64,000 nucleotides of DNA from Sulfurospirillum cavolei. Its GTDB lineage: Bacteria > Campylobacterota > Campylobacteria > Campylobacterales > Sulfurospirillaceae. The stretch lies in the NCBI RefSeq assembly GCF_000813325.1, contig NZ_BBQE01000008.1, one strand, 5' to 3'. This document shows, one piece after another, positions 50,579 to 59,301 of the stretch (positions within the stretch are counted from its first letter, which is position 1; every line of letters starts with the position of its first letter). The position numbers and the translations under genes are program-made. The notes under the pieces were generated by a model that was given only the letters and a program-made list of their open reading frames with translations, made no database searches and was not told the DNA's origin.

Positions 50579-51211
50579 ATGAATAAAATCGAAGCATATA
50601 CCGTGCATAACCGTGAATTTTTAGAAAAACTTGAAGCTGCATTAACCAAAATAGAAATCTCCGATAGTGAGCAAAAAAAAATGCTTTTGGCAGGATTTGT
50701 AAGAAATGCTCTAACTCATTATAAGTCTATAAATCTTTTGATTGAAAACAAGTTGTATAACTCGGCGTTTGCATTGGTTCGTGTTTTATTTGAAGGTGTT
50801 GTTCGAGGTTGCTACATGTATCACATCTTAGATGACGAGGCTATATCTCAAATGTACACAAGTCAGAATTGGGATAACTTCTTTGGCATGTTTGGAGATA
50901 TGTGTCAAGCGTTAGATAATCATTATGGTGAAGATCTTTTTGTAAAAACTAAAAATACTGCGTACAAAATGATGAATGATTATACCCATACAGGAGTGAA
51001 TCAAATAGCTCGAAATTTTAATGAGGTAACGGGTCAAGTTGAAGCAGATTTTAGTGAAGATTTAATTTGTAATACATTGGAAGGAAATTTTGATTTATTT
51101 AAAATATTTTCAATTTTATTGTTAGAAATAGGAATAAGTCAAGGAAATATTACCAAAGAGGAATTAGAAGAGATATTTCATTTTGATTTAAAACAAGAAG
51201 TGAAGAAGTAG
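50579..51211 (+). CDS. Protein of unknown function downstream of relB-yafQ
   Basis: 210 residues, helical, no signal peptide or membrane segment. Visible motifs: LYNSAFALVRVLFEGVVRGC (about 61-80) and MMNDYTHTGVNQIAR (about 133-147), the latter reminiscent of uncharacterised DUF proteins often found near defence or mobile genes. I cannot name the family with confidence. It begins 24 bp after yafQ on the same strand and is AT-rich like it, so the three genes may have arrived as one unit. It converges with the next gene. Confidence 0.6.
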   Translation: MNKIEAYTVHNREFLEKLEAALTKIEISDSEQKKMLLAGFVRNALTHYKSINLLIENKLYNSAFALVRVLFEGVVRGCYMYHILDDEAISQMYTSQNWDNFFGMFGDMCQALDNHYGEDLFVKTKNTAYKMMNDYTHTGVNQIARNFNEVTGQVEADFSEDLICNTLEGNFDLFKIFSILLLEIGISQGNITKEELEEIFHFDLKQEVKK

Positions 51212-51213
51212 CC

Positions 51214-51669
51214 TTATGCTACTTCAAACTTCCCTTTATCGATAAAACTCAAAAATTCCGCTTTGAATTTCGTACGGTTTTCTTTTTCCTGAATCCATAC
51301 AAGGTGAATGGAGCGTTCGGCTTCGATGATGGGAAACCATGTTTTTTGTAGATCGTGATCGAGCATGCATCGGTCGTAAATGGACTCTAGGAAGTTCCAG
51401 ACGATAAAGGCGTAAAGACGGTATTCGGCTTTTTGTTCGTCGTTTCTTTCGAACTCTTTGCGCACGAGATGCGGCTTGCTAAGGGCTTCTTTGAGAATTT
51501 CAAAATACATTTTATCCAATTCGCCGTAGTGCATAACTTGCATCGTCTTTCGGTAGGTGCGCATCGAGTATAAAAGTGCAAAAATTGCAAGCAGCGTCGC
51601 AACGACGCCCATCATCGAACTAATGGCCGTCCACATGGTTTCATATTCGTCATTCAGGAAAATTTCCAT
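51214..51669 (-). CDS. Single-pass membrane protein of unknown function
   Basis: 151 residues from ATG 51667-51669 behind AAAGGA; the longer frame upstream lies in the GNAT gene. One membrane helix (about 11-32, SSMMGVVATLLAIFALLYSM) followed by a cytoplasmic helical domain (FVIWNFLESIYDRC-like stretch; ESIYDRCMLDHDLQKTW). Similar small proteins of this type are annotated DUF4760-like; that is a weak resemblance. Third gene of a dcd-GNAT-this minus-strand run. Confidence 0.6.
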   Translation of the reverse strand: MEIFLNDEYETMWTAISSMMGVVATLLAIFALLYSMRTYRKTMQVMHYGELDKMYFEILKEALSKPHLVRKEFERNDEQKAEYRLYAFIVWNFLESIYDRCMLDHDLQKTWFPIIEAERSIHLVWIQEKENRTKFKAEFLSFIDKGKFEVA

Positions 51670-51680
51670 CGATTGTCCTT

Positions 51681-52319
51681 TTAAATCAAAGTAAAAGAGT
51701 GCGGGGCGTCTTTGAGCATAAGCGCGATACGAGCGTCGTTTGATTCGCATCCGTAAACGTTCGTATAGAGTTTTTCAAGCCACGTTTGAAGCCTCTCTTT
51801 CGAAACTTCGCGCAGGCTTGGATGGTACACCAAAAGCTCCATCGGCGGAGCTTCTTCTTTTGTTTGAGAAGGCAAAATATAATCAAACGGGTCTATTTTT
51901 AACGCACCCAAACGACGGTAAAACAGCTCCCTTTTTTCACGAATTTCTTGCTCCTCGGAGCTTTTTTCGGGCGAGTCGATTTCGATCAAAAGCGCACGAA
52001 CGCCATAGTTTTGATAAAGCGCTTCGATGCTTTGTTTTAAGAGCGTAGAGCCAAGACCGATACCGCGAAGCGTCTCATCGACCGCCATATATTCCAACAA
52101 AAAAAAGTCTTCGTTCCACGGATGGTACATAATACAAAATCCGACAATTTTTTCGTCGTTATAGGCAAGGTAAATGGTGTAAAAAGAGGCACGGCACATT
52201 GCCGAAAGTACCTCACGGGGTTTTTGTTCGCTTAGTGGAAATGCGGTCGAGTAGATGGCGTAAAAGCCATCGAACTCTTGTGTATGATCGTGCTCTAAAG
52301 CTTTAACATGTAAAGGCAT
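51681..52319 (-). CDS. GNAT-family N-acetyltransferase
   Basis: 212 residues. The acetyl-CoA-binding region is MAVDETLRGIGLGSTLLKQ (about 78-96, R-G-x-G-x-G type loop), followed by ALLIEIDSPEK. The C-terminal about 60 residues are an extension beyond the core. Acceptor unknown. The start codon region contains a variant TTACATGT word (52306). It is 11 bp upstream of the membrane-protein gene and 6 bp downstream of dcd on the minus strand. Confidence 0.8.
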   Translation of the reverse strand: MPLHVKALEHDHTQEFDGFYAIYSTAFPLSEQKPREVLSAMCRASFYTIYLAYNDEKIVGFCIMYHPWNEDFFLLEYMAVDETLRGIGLGSTLLKQSIEALYQNYGVRALLIEIDSPEKSSEEQEIREKRELFYRRLGALKIDPFDYILPSQTKEEAPPMELLVYHPSLREVSKERLQTWLEKLYTNVYGCESNDARIALMLKDAPHSFTLI

Positions 52320-52325
52320 GGCGCG

Positions 52326-52886
52326 TTATTTTAAGATGCGCGGTAAAGTGATGCCCGTTTGACCTTGGTACTTACCGTGTTTGTCTTTGTAAGTGGTCTC
52401 ACATGCGGTATCGCCCTCTAAAAAGAGCACTTGTGCGATACCCTCGTTAGCATAGATTTTTGCCGGAAGCGGCGTGGTATTTGAGATTTCGATGGTGATG
52501 TGACCTTCAAACTCCGGCTCGAACGGCGTCACGTTTACAATGATGCCACAACGTGCGTACGTGCTTTTTCCGAGGCAAATCGCCAAGACGTTTTTGGGGA
52601 TGCGAAAGTATTCGACCGTGCGTGCCAACGCAAACGAATTAGGCGGAACGATGCAAATATCGCCTTCAAAATCAATCACATTTTTATCGTCAAATTCTTT
52701 AGGATCGACCACGGTCGAATTGACGTTCGTGAAAATCTTAAATTCACGCCCGACGCGGATATCGTATCCGTAACTGCTCACACCGTAACTGACGACGTCG
52801 CGCCCGACTTGGTCTTCGCAAAAAGGCTCTATCATGCGCTCTTTGAGTGATTTTTCCCGTATCCAACTGTCTGCTTTTAAGCCCAT
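52326..52886 (-). CDS. dcd: dCTP deaminase
   Basis: 186 residues. Converts dCTP to dUTP, the source of dTTP in many bacteria. Signatures: VSYGVSSYGYDIRVG near 31-45, FALARTVEYFRIP, ICLGKSTYARCGIIVNVTPFEPEFEGHITIEISNTTPLP region, and a C-terminal GKYQGQTGI. Length normal. It diverges from accB across a 101-bp gap. The dcd-accB-accC-surA-like neighbourhood matches Campylobacter jejuni. Confidence 0.95.
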   Translation of the reverse strand: MGLKADSWIREKSLKERMIEPFCEDQVGRDVVSYGVSSYGYDIRVGREFKIFTNVNSTVVDPKEFDDKNVIDFEGDICIVPPNSFALARTVEYFRIPKNVLAICLGKSTYARCGIIVNVTPFEPEFEGHITIEISNTTPLPAKIYANEGIAQVLFLEGDTACETTYKDKHGKYQGQTGITLPRILK

Positions 52887-52987
52887 AAAAGTACCTTTAT
52901 CGTATTAAGTGAGTGTATATCTTTAGTATGGTATTATAACACATTTTATGTCATGCCGAAAAACGGCAAAATTTGAGGAGAAACCGA

Positions 52988-53470
52988 ATGGACAAAAATG
53001 AAATTAGAGAGTTAATGCGAATTTTTGATAAAAGCGATATTACGAAATTAAAAATCAAAGAAGGCGATTTTAGCATTGAGCTTCAAAAGGGATTTGAAAG
53101 CAACGTCAGTTACGCAAGTGCTCCCGCACCTATGATGCCGATGCCTGCTACAATGCCTCAAGTTGCACCGGTTGCGGCAGCCTCCGCTCCGGCTATGGGC
53201 GGAGAAGCGAGCATCAACGCCGCTCCTTCGGGTCTAACTATCAAATCGCCGATGGTCGGTACGTTTTACAAATCTCCGTCTCCCGGAGCCGCTCCGTTTG
53301 CCAAAATCGGCGACGTTATCCGTAAAGGTCAACCGATCGCGATCATCGAAGCGATGAAAATTATGAACGAATTGGAAGCGGAATTTGATTGTAAGATTTT
53401 AGATATTCTCGTTGAAGACGGTCAGCCGGTCGAGTTTGACATGCCGATCTTCTTGGTGGAGAAAGTGTAA
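52988..53470 (+). CDS. accB: Biotin carboxyl carrier protein of acetyl-CoA carboxylase
   Basis: 160 residues from ATG 52988 (GAGGAGAAACCGA before it; an upstream in-frame start is less likely). The C-terminal biotinyl domain has the target Lys in IIEAMKIMNELEAEF (about 123-137); the middle is an Ala/Pro/Met-rich linker (about 45-75). It carries the carboxyl group from AccC to the transferase AccAD for malonyl-CoA synthesis. It overlaps accC by one base. Biotin synthase is encoded at 30919-31761. Confidence 0.95.
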   Translation: MDKNEIRELMRIFDKSDITKLKIKEGDFSIELQKGFESNVSYASAPAPMMPMPATMPQVAPVAAASAPAMGGEASINAAPSGLTIKSPMVGTFYKSPSPGAAPFAKIGDVIRKGQPIAIIEAMKIMNELEAEFDCKILDILVEDGQPVEFDMPIFLVEKV

Positions 53471-54801
53471 TGAAAATTGAAAGAATTCTTATTGCCAATC
53501 GCGGCGAAATCGCTCTTCGTGCAATAAGAACCATCAAAGAAATGGGCAAACAAGCCATTGCCGTTTACTCCACGGCGGATAAGGATGCGCTCTATTTGCA
53601 GCATGCCGACGCGAGCATTTGCATCGGCGGGGCAAAATCAAGCGAGAGCTATTTGAGCATTCCTTCCATCATTAGTGCCGCGGAGATTAGCGGATGCGAC
53701 GCCATTTTCCCCGGATACGGCTTTTTGAGTGAAAACCAAACGTTTGTCGAGGTGTGCCAACACCATAACATCAAATTTATCGGACCTTCCGTGGATTCGA
53801 TGGTTTTGATGAGCGATAAATCCAAAGCCAAAGAAGTGATGAAAAAAGCAGGCGTTCCCGTTATTTTAGGAAGCGACGGTGCGCTTAAAGACGTTCAAGA
53901 AGCAAAAGATATCGCAACGCAAATCGGACTTCCCGTCATCATCAAAGCCAGTGCGGGCGGCGGCGGACGCGGTATGCGCGTGGTTGAGAAGATGGAAGAT
54001 TTGGAAAAATCCTATCTTGCCGCAGAAAGCGAAGCACTGAGTGCTTTTGGCGACGGTACGCTTTACATGGAAAAATACATCAAAAATCCGCGCCATATCG
54101 AAGTGCAAGTCATCGGCGATAGCCACGGAAACGTGGTACATATCGGCGAACGCGATTGCTCGATGCAACGACGCCACCAAAAACTAATCGAAGAGTCTCC
54201 CGCGATTGCACTGGACGATAAAACCAGAGCGAGATTGCATGAGGTAGCGGTTAAAGCAACCAAATACATCGGCTATGAAAACGCAGGAACGTTTGAGTTT
54301 CTCTTGGATGCCGATAAAAACTTCTACTTTATGGAAATGAATACGCGCTTGCAAGTCGAACACTGTGTCAGCGAAATGGTCAGCGGTATCGATATTATCG
54401 AATGGATGATTCGCGTTGCCGAGGGCGAAAAACTTTTCGATCAAAGCGCACTTCATTTTAAAGGGCACGCTATCGAATGCCGAATTACCGCGGAAGATCC
54501 CGTGAAATTTATCCCGAGTCCAGGAAAAATTACGAAGTACATCGTTCCGGGAGGGCGCAACGTCCGTATGGATTCGCATGCGTATCAAGGCTATACCGTA
54601 CCGCCGCATTACGACTCGATGATCGGTAAATTGATCGTTTGGGGCGAGAACCGAGAACGTGCCATCGCAAAGATGAAACAAGCACTCAGCGAGTTACAAA
54701 TCGAAGGCATTAAAACCGTCCGCGATTTCCATCTAGCGATGATGAATAATCAAGATTTTATCGACAACCGCTTTGATACGAACTATCTTTCCCATCATTA
54801 A
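53470..54801 (+). CDS. accC: Biotin carboxylase
   Basis: 443 residues. ATP-grasp enzyme that carboxylates biotin on AccB with bicarbonate. N-terminal RILIANRGEIALRAIRTIKE, the Gly-rich ATP loop IKASAGGGGRGMRVV, and the catalytic region MEMNTRLQVEHCVSEM are all intact. Starts with ATG overlapping the accB stop (TAATG). A strong bidirectional hairpin terminator follows. Confidence 0.96.
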   Translation: MKIERILIANRGEIALRAIRTIKEMGKQAIAVYSTADKDALYLQHADASICIGGAKSSESYLSIPSIISAAEISGCDAIFPGYGFLSENQTFVEVCQHHNIKFIGPSVDSMVLMSDKSKAKEVMKKAGVPVILGSDGALKDVQEAKDIATQIGLPVIIKASAGGGGRGMRVVEKMEDLEKSYLAAESEALSAFGDGTLYMEKYIKNPRHIEVQVIGDSHGNVVHIGERDCSMQRRHQKLIEESPAIALDDKTRARLHEVAVKATKYIGYENAGTFEFLLDADKNFYFMEMNTRLQVEHCVSEMVSGIDIIEWMIRVAEGEKLFDQSALHFKGHAIECRITAEDPVKFIPSPGKITKYIVPGGRNVRMDSHAYQGYTVPPHYDSMIGKLIVWGENRERAIAKMKQALSELQIEGIKTVRDFHLAMMNNQDFIDNRFDTNYLSHH

Positions 54802-54821
54802 TATCTGAATTAAATTCCCAT

Positions 54822-54866
54822 AAAAAAAGGGGGAGTTTGCGTTAAACCGCAAACTCCCCCTTTTTT
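54822..54866. terminator. Strong bidirectional intrinsic terminator
   Basis: Arms AAAAAAGGGGGAGTTTGCG (54823-54841) and its complement ending in T6 (54848-54866) with a 6-nt loop: a 19-bp perfect stem. It serves accC on the plus strand and the SurA-like gene on the minus strand. Confidence 0.93.
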
Positions 54867-54894
54867 GGGTACTTCTTTGAAACGTCTAAGAGCG

Positions 54895-55752
54895 TTAAGG
54901 TGCTCGTACCACTTGTATATTGGCGGAAGATTTGAGTTTTTCAAAATAATCGTCGATCGATTGTTTTTCTTTGCCGTCGGCTAATTTTCCATAAATATAA
55001 TTTTTAGCGTTGTCGAATGAAATGGCTTTAACGTCATGTTTGTTTTTGACAAAAAACATGACGTAGCCTTGATCGGTTTTGACAACGGACGAAAATTTTC
55101 CGACCGGCGTTTTGTTCAACAATCCGGCTAGGTTTTGATCCATTTTCGTCGCTTCAAACGTCGTATCTTTAAGCTCGACGTCGCTCATAGCACTCATAGG
55201 GTTGTTCTGAATCGCCGTTAAGCTTTGTTGATTGGCACTCGAATAAATGGAAACGTCAAAGGAAGCGGCTTGCGAAAATTCGTTTTGGTTTTCGTTGTAA
55301 TATGCTAGTAATTCGCCGTCGCTTAGTTGTTTCATCTTGTCGCGTACGATTTTTTGATACAGTTTATCGCGTTGCAATTTTTTCTTAATCTCTTCTTTGT
55401 ACTCTAAGGTATCGATATTTTTGGAACGAAGCATATTTAAAAAGTCGTAGGTGCTCATTTGGTTGTTGATCGCCAGTTTGTCGATATGTTGGTCGACTTC
55501 AAAACCGTCGACGCTAATGCCTTGTTTTTTAATTTCGGAATCTTCGAGTTTTTGACGAACCAAAATATCTAAAGCTTCTTTTTTGGAAATTTGAAAACGT
55601 TGAGAATATTTGAAAACGTCGAAAAGCGTAATCGGTTCTTTATTGATAATAACCGAAACACCGTCTAAGGTAGCGGCGGTCACTATCGATGGCGTTAAAA
55701 ATAGGGTAACCCCTAAAGTTACCAAAGTTAACATTGTGCGTTTAAGCTTCAT
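54895..55752 (-). CDS. Periplasmic SurA-like chaperone / PPIase
   Basis: 285 residues. Signal peptide 1-26 (ending TPSIVTAA), a SurA-type N-terminal chaperone domain (VIINKEPITLFDV..., then ALDILVRQKLEDSEIKKQGISV) and a parvulin-like domain near 160-245 (PVGKFSSVVKTDQGYVMFFV). It probably escorts outer-membrane proteins. The orthologous position in Campylobacter jejuni is held by a SurA-like chaperone. PPIase activity is not assured because the parvulin part is degenerate. Opposite strand to accC, separated by the terminator. Confidence 0.85.
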   Translation of the reverse strand: MKLKRTMLTLVTLGVTLFLTPSIVTAATLDGVSVIINKEPITLFDVFKYSQRFQISKKEALDILVRQKLEDSEIKKQGISVDGFEVDQHIDKLAINNQMSTYDFLNMLRSKNIDTLEYKEEIKKKLQRDKLYQKIVRDKMKQLSDGELLAYYNENQNEFSQAASFDVSIYSSANQQSLTAIQNNPMSAMSDVELKDTTFEATKMDQNLAGLLNKTPVGKFSSVVKTDQGYVMFFVKNKHDVKAISFDNAKNYIYGKLADGKEKQSIDDYFEKLKSSANIQVVRAP

Positions 55753-55783
55753 CCATAATCCTTTTTTTTAAGAAAAATCGCTA

Positions 55784-55879
55784 TATAATCGTAACTGTAT
55801 TAAAAATAAGAGGCCACGAATGATAACATTTTTTTTGACAAAAAAAATTAAAAAAACGGTTATTAAGCTCCTCGCGTAG
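55784..55879 (+). other. Possible 19-codon peptide gene with promoter
   Basis: A TATAAT at 55784-55789 is followed by AAGAGG (55808-55813), 6 bp, and ATG (55820) opening a frame of 19 codons that ends with TAG (55877-55879): MITFFLTKKIKKTVIKLLA, cationic and amphipathic. It lies in the 200-bp gap between the SurA-like gene and gltX. Translation is unproven; the low-complexity A/T runs make chance occurrence plausible. Confidence 0.25.
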
Positions 55880-55952
55880 AATTTTTGTGCTTCTCGTAAC
55901 AAAATGATACATAATTTTTACATAATTCCACTTCAATTGATAAAGGTTAGTC

Positions 55953-57347
55953 ATGATCGTGACACGTTTTGCCCCGAGTCCTACGGGATATTTGCATATC
56001 GGCGGGCTAAGAACGGCACTGTACAGTTATTTATGGGCAAAGAGAAACAACGGTAAATTTTTACTCCGTATCGAAGATACCGATTTGGCACGCAACTCGA
56101 AAGAGGCGGCGGAAGCGATAAAAGAGGCATTTCAATGGGTCGGGTTGGATTTTGAAGGCGAAATCGTCTATCAATCCGAGCGTTTTGACTTATACAAAAG
56201 CTACGTACAAAAACTTCTTGATGCCGGAAAGGCATACAAATGCTATATGAGCAAAGAAGAACTTGATGCCCTTCGCGAAGCACAAACGGCTCGCAAAGAA
56301 CGTCCTCGTTATGACGGTCGATACCGTGATTTTACGGGTACGCCTCCGAAGGGCGTTGAGCCCGTCATTCGTATTAAAGCACCGACAAGCGGGGTGATTT
56401 CGTTTGTGGACGGCGTTAAAGGCGAAGTGAGTTTTAACGCAAGCGATATGTTAGACGATTTTATTATCGCACGAAGCGACGGCACGCCGACGTATAATTT
56501 CGTCGTTGTTATCGACGATGCGCTCATGGGCGTGAACGAAGTCATTCGCGGCGACGACCACCTTTCCAATACGCCCAAACAGATTATTTTGTACGAGGCG
56601 TTAGGATTTGACGTTCCAAAATTCTATCATGTTCCGATGATCTTAAATCCCGAAGGTAAAAAGCTCTCCAAGCGCGACGGCGCGATGGACGTTATGGCGT
56701 ATCAAAAAGAGGGATATTTGCCTGAAACGCTATTGAACTTTTTGATACGTTTAGGGTGGAGCCACGGGGATCAAGAGATCTTTTCGATGGACGAGATGAT
56801 CGCCTTTTTCGATCCTTCCCATATCAATAAATCGGCTTCGGCGTACAATCAAGAAAAATTGCTATGGCTGAACTCCCATTATATTAAAGAGGCAAGCTAT
56901 GAGCGTTTAATCGAAGCATTACGCTTTTTTGACGTCGATCTTGCGTCGCATCCTAAGAAAGAGCTTTTGATCGATGCCGTGCGCGATCGTGCTAAAACCT
57001 TGGTCGAGTTTGCAACGATGATTCGACAGATCGTCGACGCTCCGAAAACCTATGACGAGAAGGCGATTGAGAAATTTTTGGACACAAAAGCCGTAGAAAT
57101 TTTGAGCGAATACAAAAATACGCTTCAAAATGCTCCCGCTCTTGAAAAAGCGAGTGAATTTGAAACACTGACAAAAAACTTTTTGGAAGAACGCGGCTTA
57201 AAACTGAAAGACTTAGCGCAAGCCATACGCATTGCCATGGTCGGTAATTCCATCAGCCCTTCGATTTTTGAAGTTTTAGAAATTATCGGCTTTGTACATG
57301 TCATCGAGAGAATTGAAGCATTAATCATTTATAAAAAAGGAGTTTAG
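55953..57347 (+). CDS. gltX: Glutamyl-tRNA synthetase
   Basis: 464 residues, class I synthetase. HIGH motif in FAPSPTGYLHIGGLRTALY (about 5-23) and KMSKS-type motif as KKLSKRDG (about 239). Campylobacterota often carry two GltX paralogues, one of which charges tRNA-Gln for GatCAB amidation; which one this is cannot be decided here, though the position after the SurA-like gene corresponds to gltX2 of C. jejuni. It is followed directly by the malic enzyme gene. Confidence 0.94.
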   Translation: MIVTRFAPSPTGYLHIGGLRTALYSYLWAKRNNGKFLLRIEDTDLARNSKEAAEAIKEAFQWVGLDFEGEIVYQSERFDLYKSYVQKLLDAGKAYKCYMSKEELDALREAQTARKERPRYDGRYRDFTGTPPKGVEPVIRIKAPTSGVISFVDGVKGEVSFNASDMLDDFIIARSDGTPTYNFVVVIDDALMGVNEVIRGDDHLSNTPKQIILYEALGFDVPKFYHVPMILNPEGKKLSKRDGAMDVMAYQKEGYLPETLLNFLIRLGWSHGDQEIFSMDEMIAFFDPSHINKSASAYNQEKLLWLNSHYIKEASYERLIEALRFFDVDLASHPKKELLIDAVRDRAKTLVEFATMIRQIVDAPKTYDEKAIEKFLDTKAVEILSEYKNTLQNAPALEKASEFETLTKNFLEERGLKLKDLAQAIRIAMVGNSISPSIFEVLEIIGFVHVIERIEALIIYKKGV

Positions 57348-58625
57348 GTGAGTAGTAAAGGTAAAGTGACGAAAGAAGAAGCATTAGAGTACCACGTCGG
57401 CGGTAAAATCGCAATTAACGTTAAAACACGTTGCGACAGTGCAAGAGATCTTTCTATGGCGTATACTCCGGGTGTTGCACATCCGTGCTTGGAAATCGAA
57501 AAAGACAACGAGTTGGCGTATACGTATACCAATAAAGGGAATCTGGTTGCGGTCATTACGGACGGTACGGCGGTTCTTGGACTCGGTGATATCGGTGCGG
57601 TTGCCGGAAAACCCGTTATGGAAGGTAAATCGGTTTTATTTAAAAAATTTGCCGACGTTGATGCTTTCGATATTGAGTTAGACGAAAAAGATACCGATAA
57701 AATTATTGCGATTTGTAAAGCCCTTGCTCCGACGTTCGGCGGTATTAACTTGGAAGATATTAAAGCACCGAAATGTTTTGAAATCGAACAAAAACTTCAA
57801 GCATGCGTGAATATTCCCGTTATGCACGACGATCAGCACGGTACGGCGATGATTACTTCCGCGGGATTGATTAACGCGCTTGAAATCAGCGGTAAAAAAA
57901 TCGAAGAGATGAAAATCGTCGTTTCGGGCGCAGGAGCCGCAGGGATTGCGTGCGCTAAAATGTACAAACTTTTGGGTGCGAAAAATATCGTTATGATCGA
58001 CTCTAAAGGCGTAATCCATAAGGGAAGAACGGACTTAAACGCCTATAAAGCGGAATTTGCGCTTGAGACAAGCGATCGAACGCTTGAAGACGCGATGAAG
58101 GGCTCGGATATGTTCTTAGGACTTTCTGCTCCGGGCGTCGTAACGGCCGAAATGGTCAAATCGATGAATCCGCATCCGATTATTTTCGCCCTTGCCAATC
58201 CGACGCCGGAGATTTTACCCGAAGAAGTACATGCCGTTAGAGACGACGTTATGATGGGAACGGGCAGAAGCGACTATCCGAACCAAGTGAACAACGTTTT
58301 AGGCTTTCCGTTTATCTTTAGAGGCGCATTGGACGTAAAAGCGACGAAAGTGACCGAAGGCATGAAAATGGCGGCGGCGGTTGCTTTGGCTCAATTGGCG
58401 AAAGAGGACGTTCCCGCTTACGTGAAAGCGGCGTATAACGGCGAAGAGTTGAAATTCGGCTACAACTACATTATCCCCAAACCGTTTGACAGACGCGTTT
58501 TGGTATGGGTTTCCGTTGCCGTTGCCGAAGCTGCGATCAAAGACGGCGTCGCACGCGTAGAAAATTTCGATCTTAACGCGTACAAAGCAAAACTTCAAGC
58601 CATTATCGATGCGGAGCAAAAATAA
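57348..58625 (+). CDS. NAD(P)-dependent malic enzyme
   Basis: 425 residues. Oxidative decarboxylation of malate to pyruvate and CO2. Substrate loop SMAYTPGVAHPCLEI (about 35-49), NAD-binding VSGAGAAGIACAKMYKLLG (about 190-208), and the catalytic MHDDQHGTAMI are present. It is the short form without a phosphotransacetylase domain. GTG start (57348) with AAGGAG nearby. Part of gltX-malic enzyme-upp, directly adjoining, as in Campylobacter. Confidence 0.93.
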   Translation: MSSKGKVTKEEALEYHVGGKIAINVKTRCDSARDLSMAYTPGVAHPCLEIEKDNELAYTYTNKGNLVAVITDGTAVLGLGDIGAVAGKPVMEGKSVLFKKFADVDAFDIELDEKDTDKIIAICKALAPTFGGINLEDIKAPKCFEIEQKLQACVNIPVMHDDQHGTAMITSAGLINALEISGKKIEEMKIVVSGAGAAGIACAKMYKLLGAKNIVMIDSKGVIHKGRTDLNAYKAEFALETSDRTLEDAMKGSDMFLGLSAPGVVTAEMVKSMNPHPIIFALANPTPEILPEEVHAVRDDVMMGTGRSDYPNQVNNVLGFPFIFRGALDVKATKVTEGMKMAAAVALAQLAKEDVPAYVKAAYNGEELKFGYNYIIPKPFDRRVLVWVSVAVAEAAIKDGVARVENFDLNAYKAKLQAIIDAEQK

Positions 58626-59267
58626 GTGAAAAACGTCCATGTTATCAAACATCCGTTGATTGAGCACAAACTTTCGATCTTACGCGATGAACGAACGGAA
58701 CCGTTTCAGTTTCGACTTTTGGTCGATGAAATCTCTTATTTGATGCTCTTTGAGGCGACGCGCGATTTGCCTTTGCGCGACGTGAGCATCAAAACGCCCG
58801 TAGCGACCGCGCAAACGAAAAAGCTTGACGCAAAAATCATGATTTGCCCGATTCTTCGGGCGGCTCTTGGTATGCTTGATAGCGTTTTCAAGTTAATTCC
58901 CGATGCGAGTGTGGGTTTTTTGGGATTTCAACGCAATGAGCAAACCTTGGAAGCGGAGTTTTATTATGCGAAACTTCCTTCAGACCATACCGAGCGCACC
59001 GCGATTATTATCGATCCGATGTTTGCCACGGGTGGAACCGCCATCGATGCGGTGAATTTCTTGAAGTCCAAAGGGGTCAAAGATATTCGCTTTTTATCGC
59101 TTGTTTCGGCACCCGAAGGTTTAAAACGTTTTTACGAAGTTCATCCGGACGTTCCGGTATTTACGACATGTATCGATGAAGGATTGAACCAACACGGCTA
59201 CATCGTTCCCGGTCTTGGAGATGCGGGAGATCGTGTTTTTAATACGCAAGGCGTTTCGGTTAAATAA
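58626..59267 (+). CDS. upp: Uracil phosphoribosyltransferase
   Basis: 213 residues. Makes UMP from uracil and PRPP. The PRPP-binding motif IIIDPMFATGGTAIDAV (about 128-144) and the C-terminal uracil-binding GYIVPGLGDAGDRVFNT are intact. GTG start immediately after the malic enzyme stop. The uracil permease uraA is encoded at 12739-13992. A hairpin terminator follows. Confidence 0.95.
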   Translation: MKNVHVIKHPLIEHKLSILRDERTEPFQFRLLVDEISYLMLFEATRDLPLRDVSIKTPVATAQTKKLDAKIMICPILRAALGMLDSVFKLIPDASVGFLGFQRNEQTLEAEFYYAKLPSDHTERTAIIIDPMFATGGTAIDAVNFLKSKGVKDIRFLSLVSAPEGLKRFYEVHPDVPVFTTCIDEGLNQHGYIVPGLGDAGDRVFNTQGVSVK

Positions 59268-59273
59268 CCGCTT

Positions 59274-59301
59274 ATGAGCCCTTTAAAGGGCTCATCTTTT
59301 T
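59274..59301. terminator. Intrinsic terminator after upp
   Basis: Palindrome of 22 bp with half ATGAGCCCTTT (59274-59284) and its complement (59285-59295), then CT5 (59296-59301). It separates upp from the convergent gdhA; the gdhA stop lies at its edge. Confidence 0.82.

Noticed and set aside
55028..55062. Inverted repeat inside the SurA-like gene (ACGTCATGTTT and complement)
   Set aside because: Lies fully within coding sequence of KHDVK and FFVKNKH codons; likely incidental.
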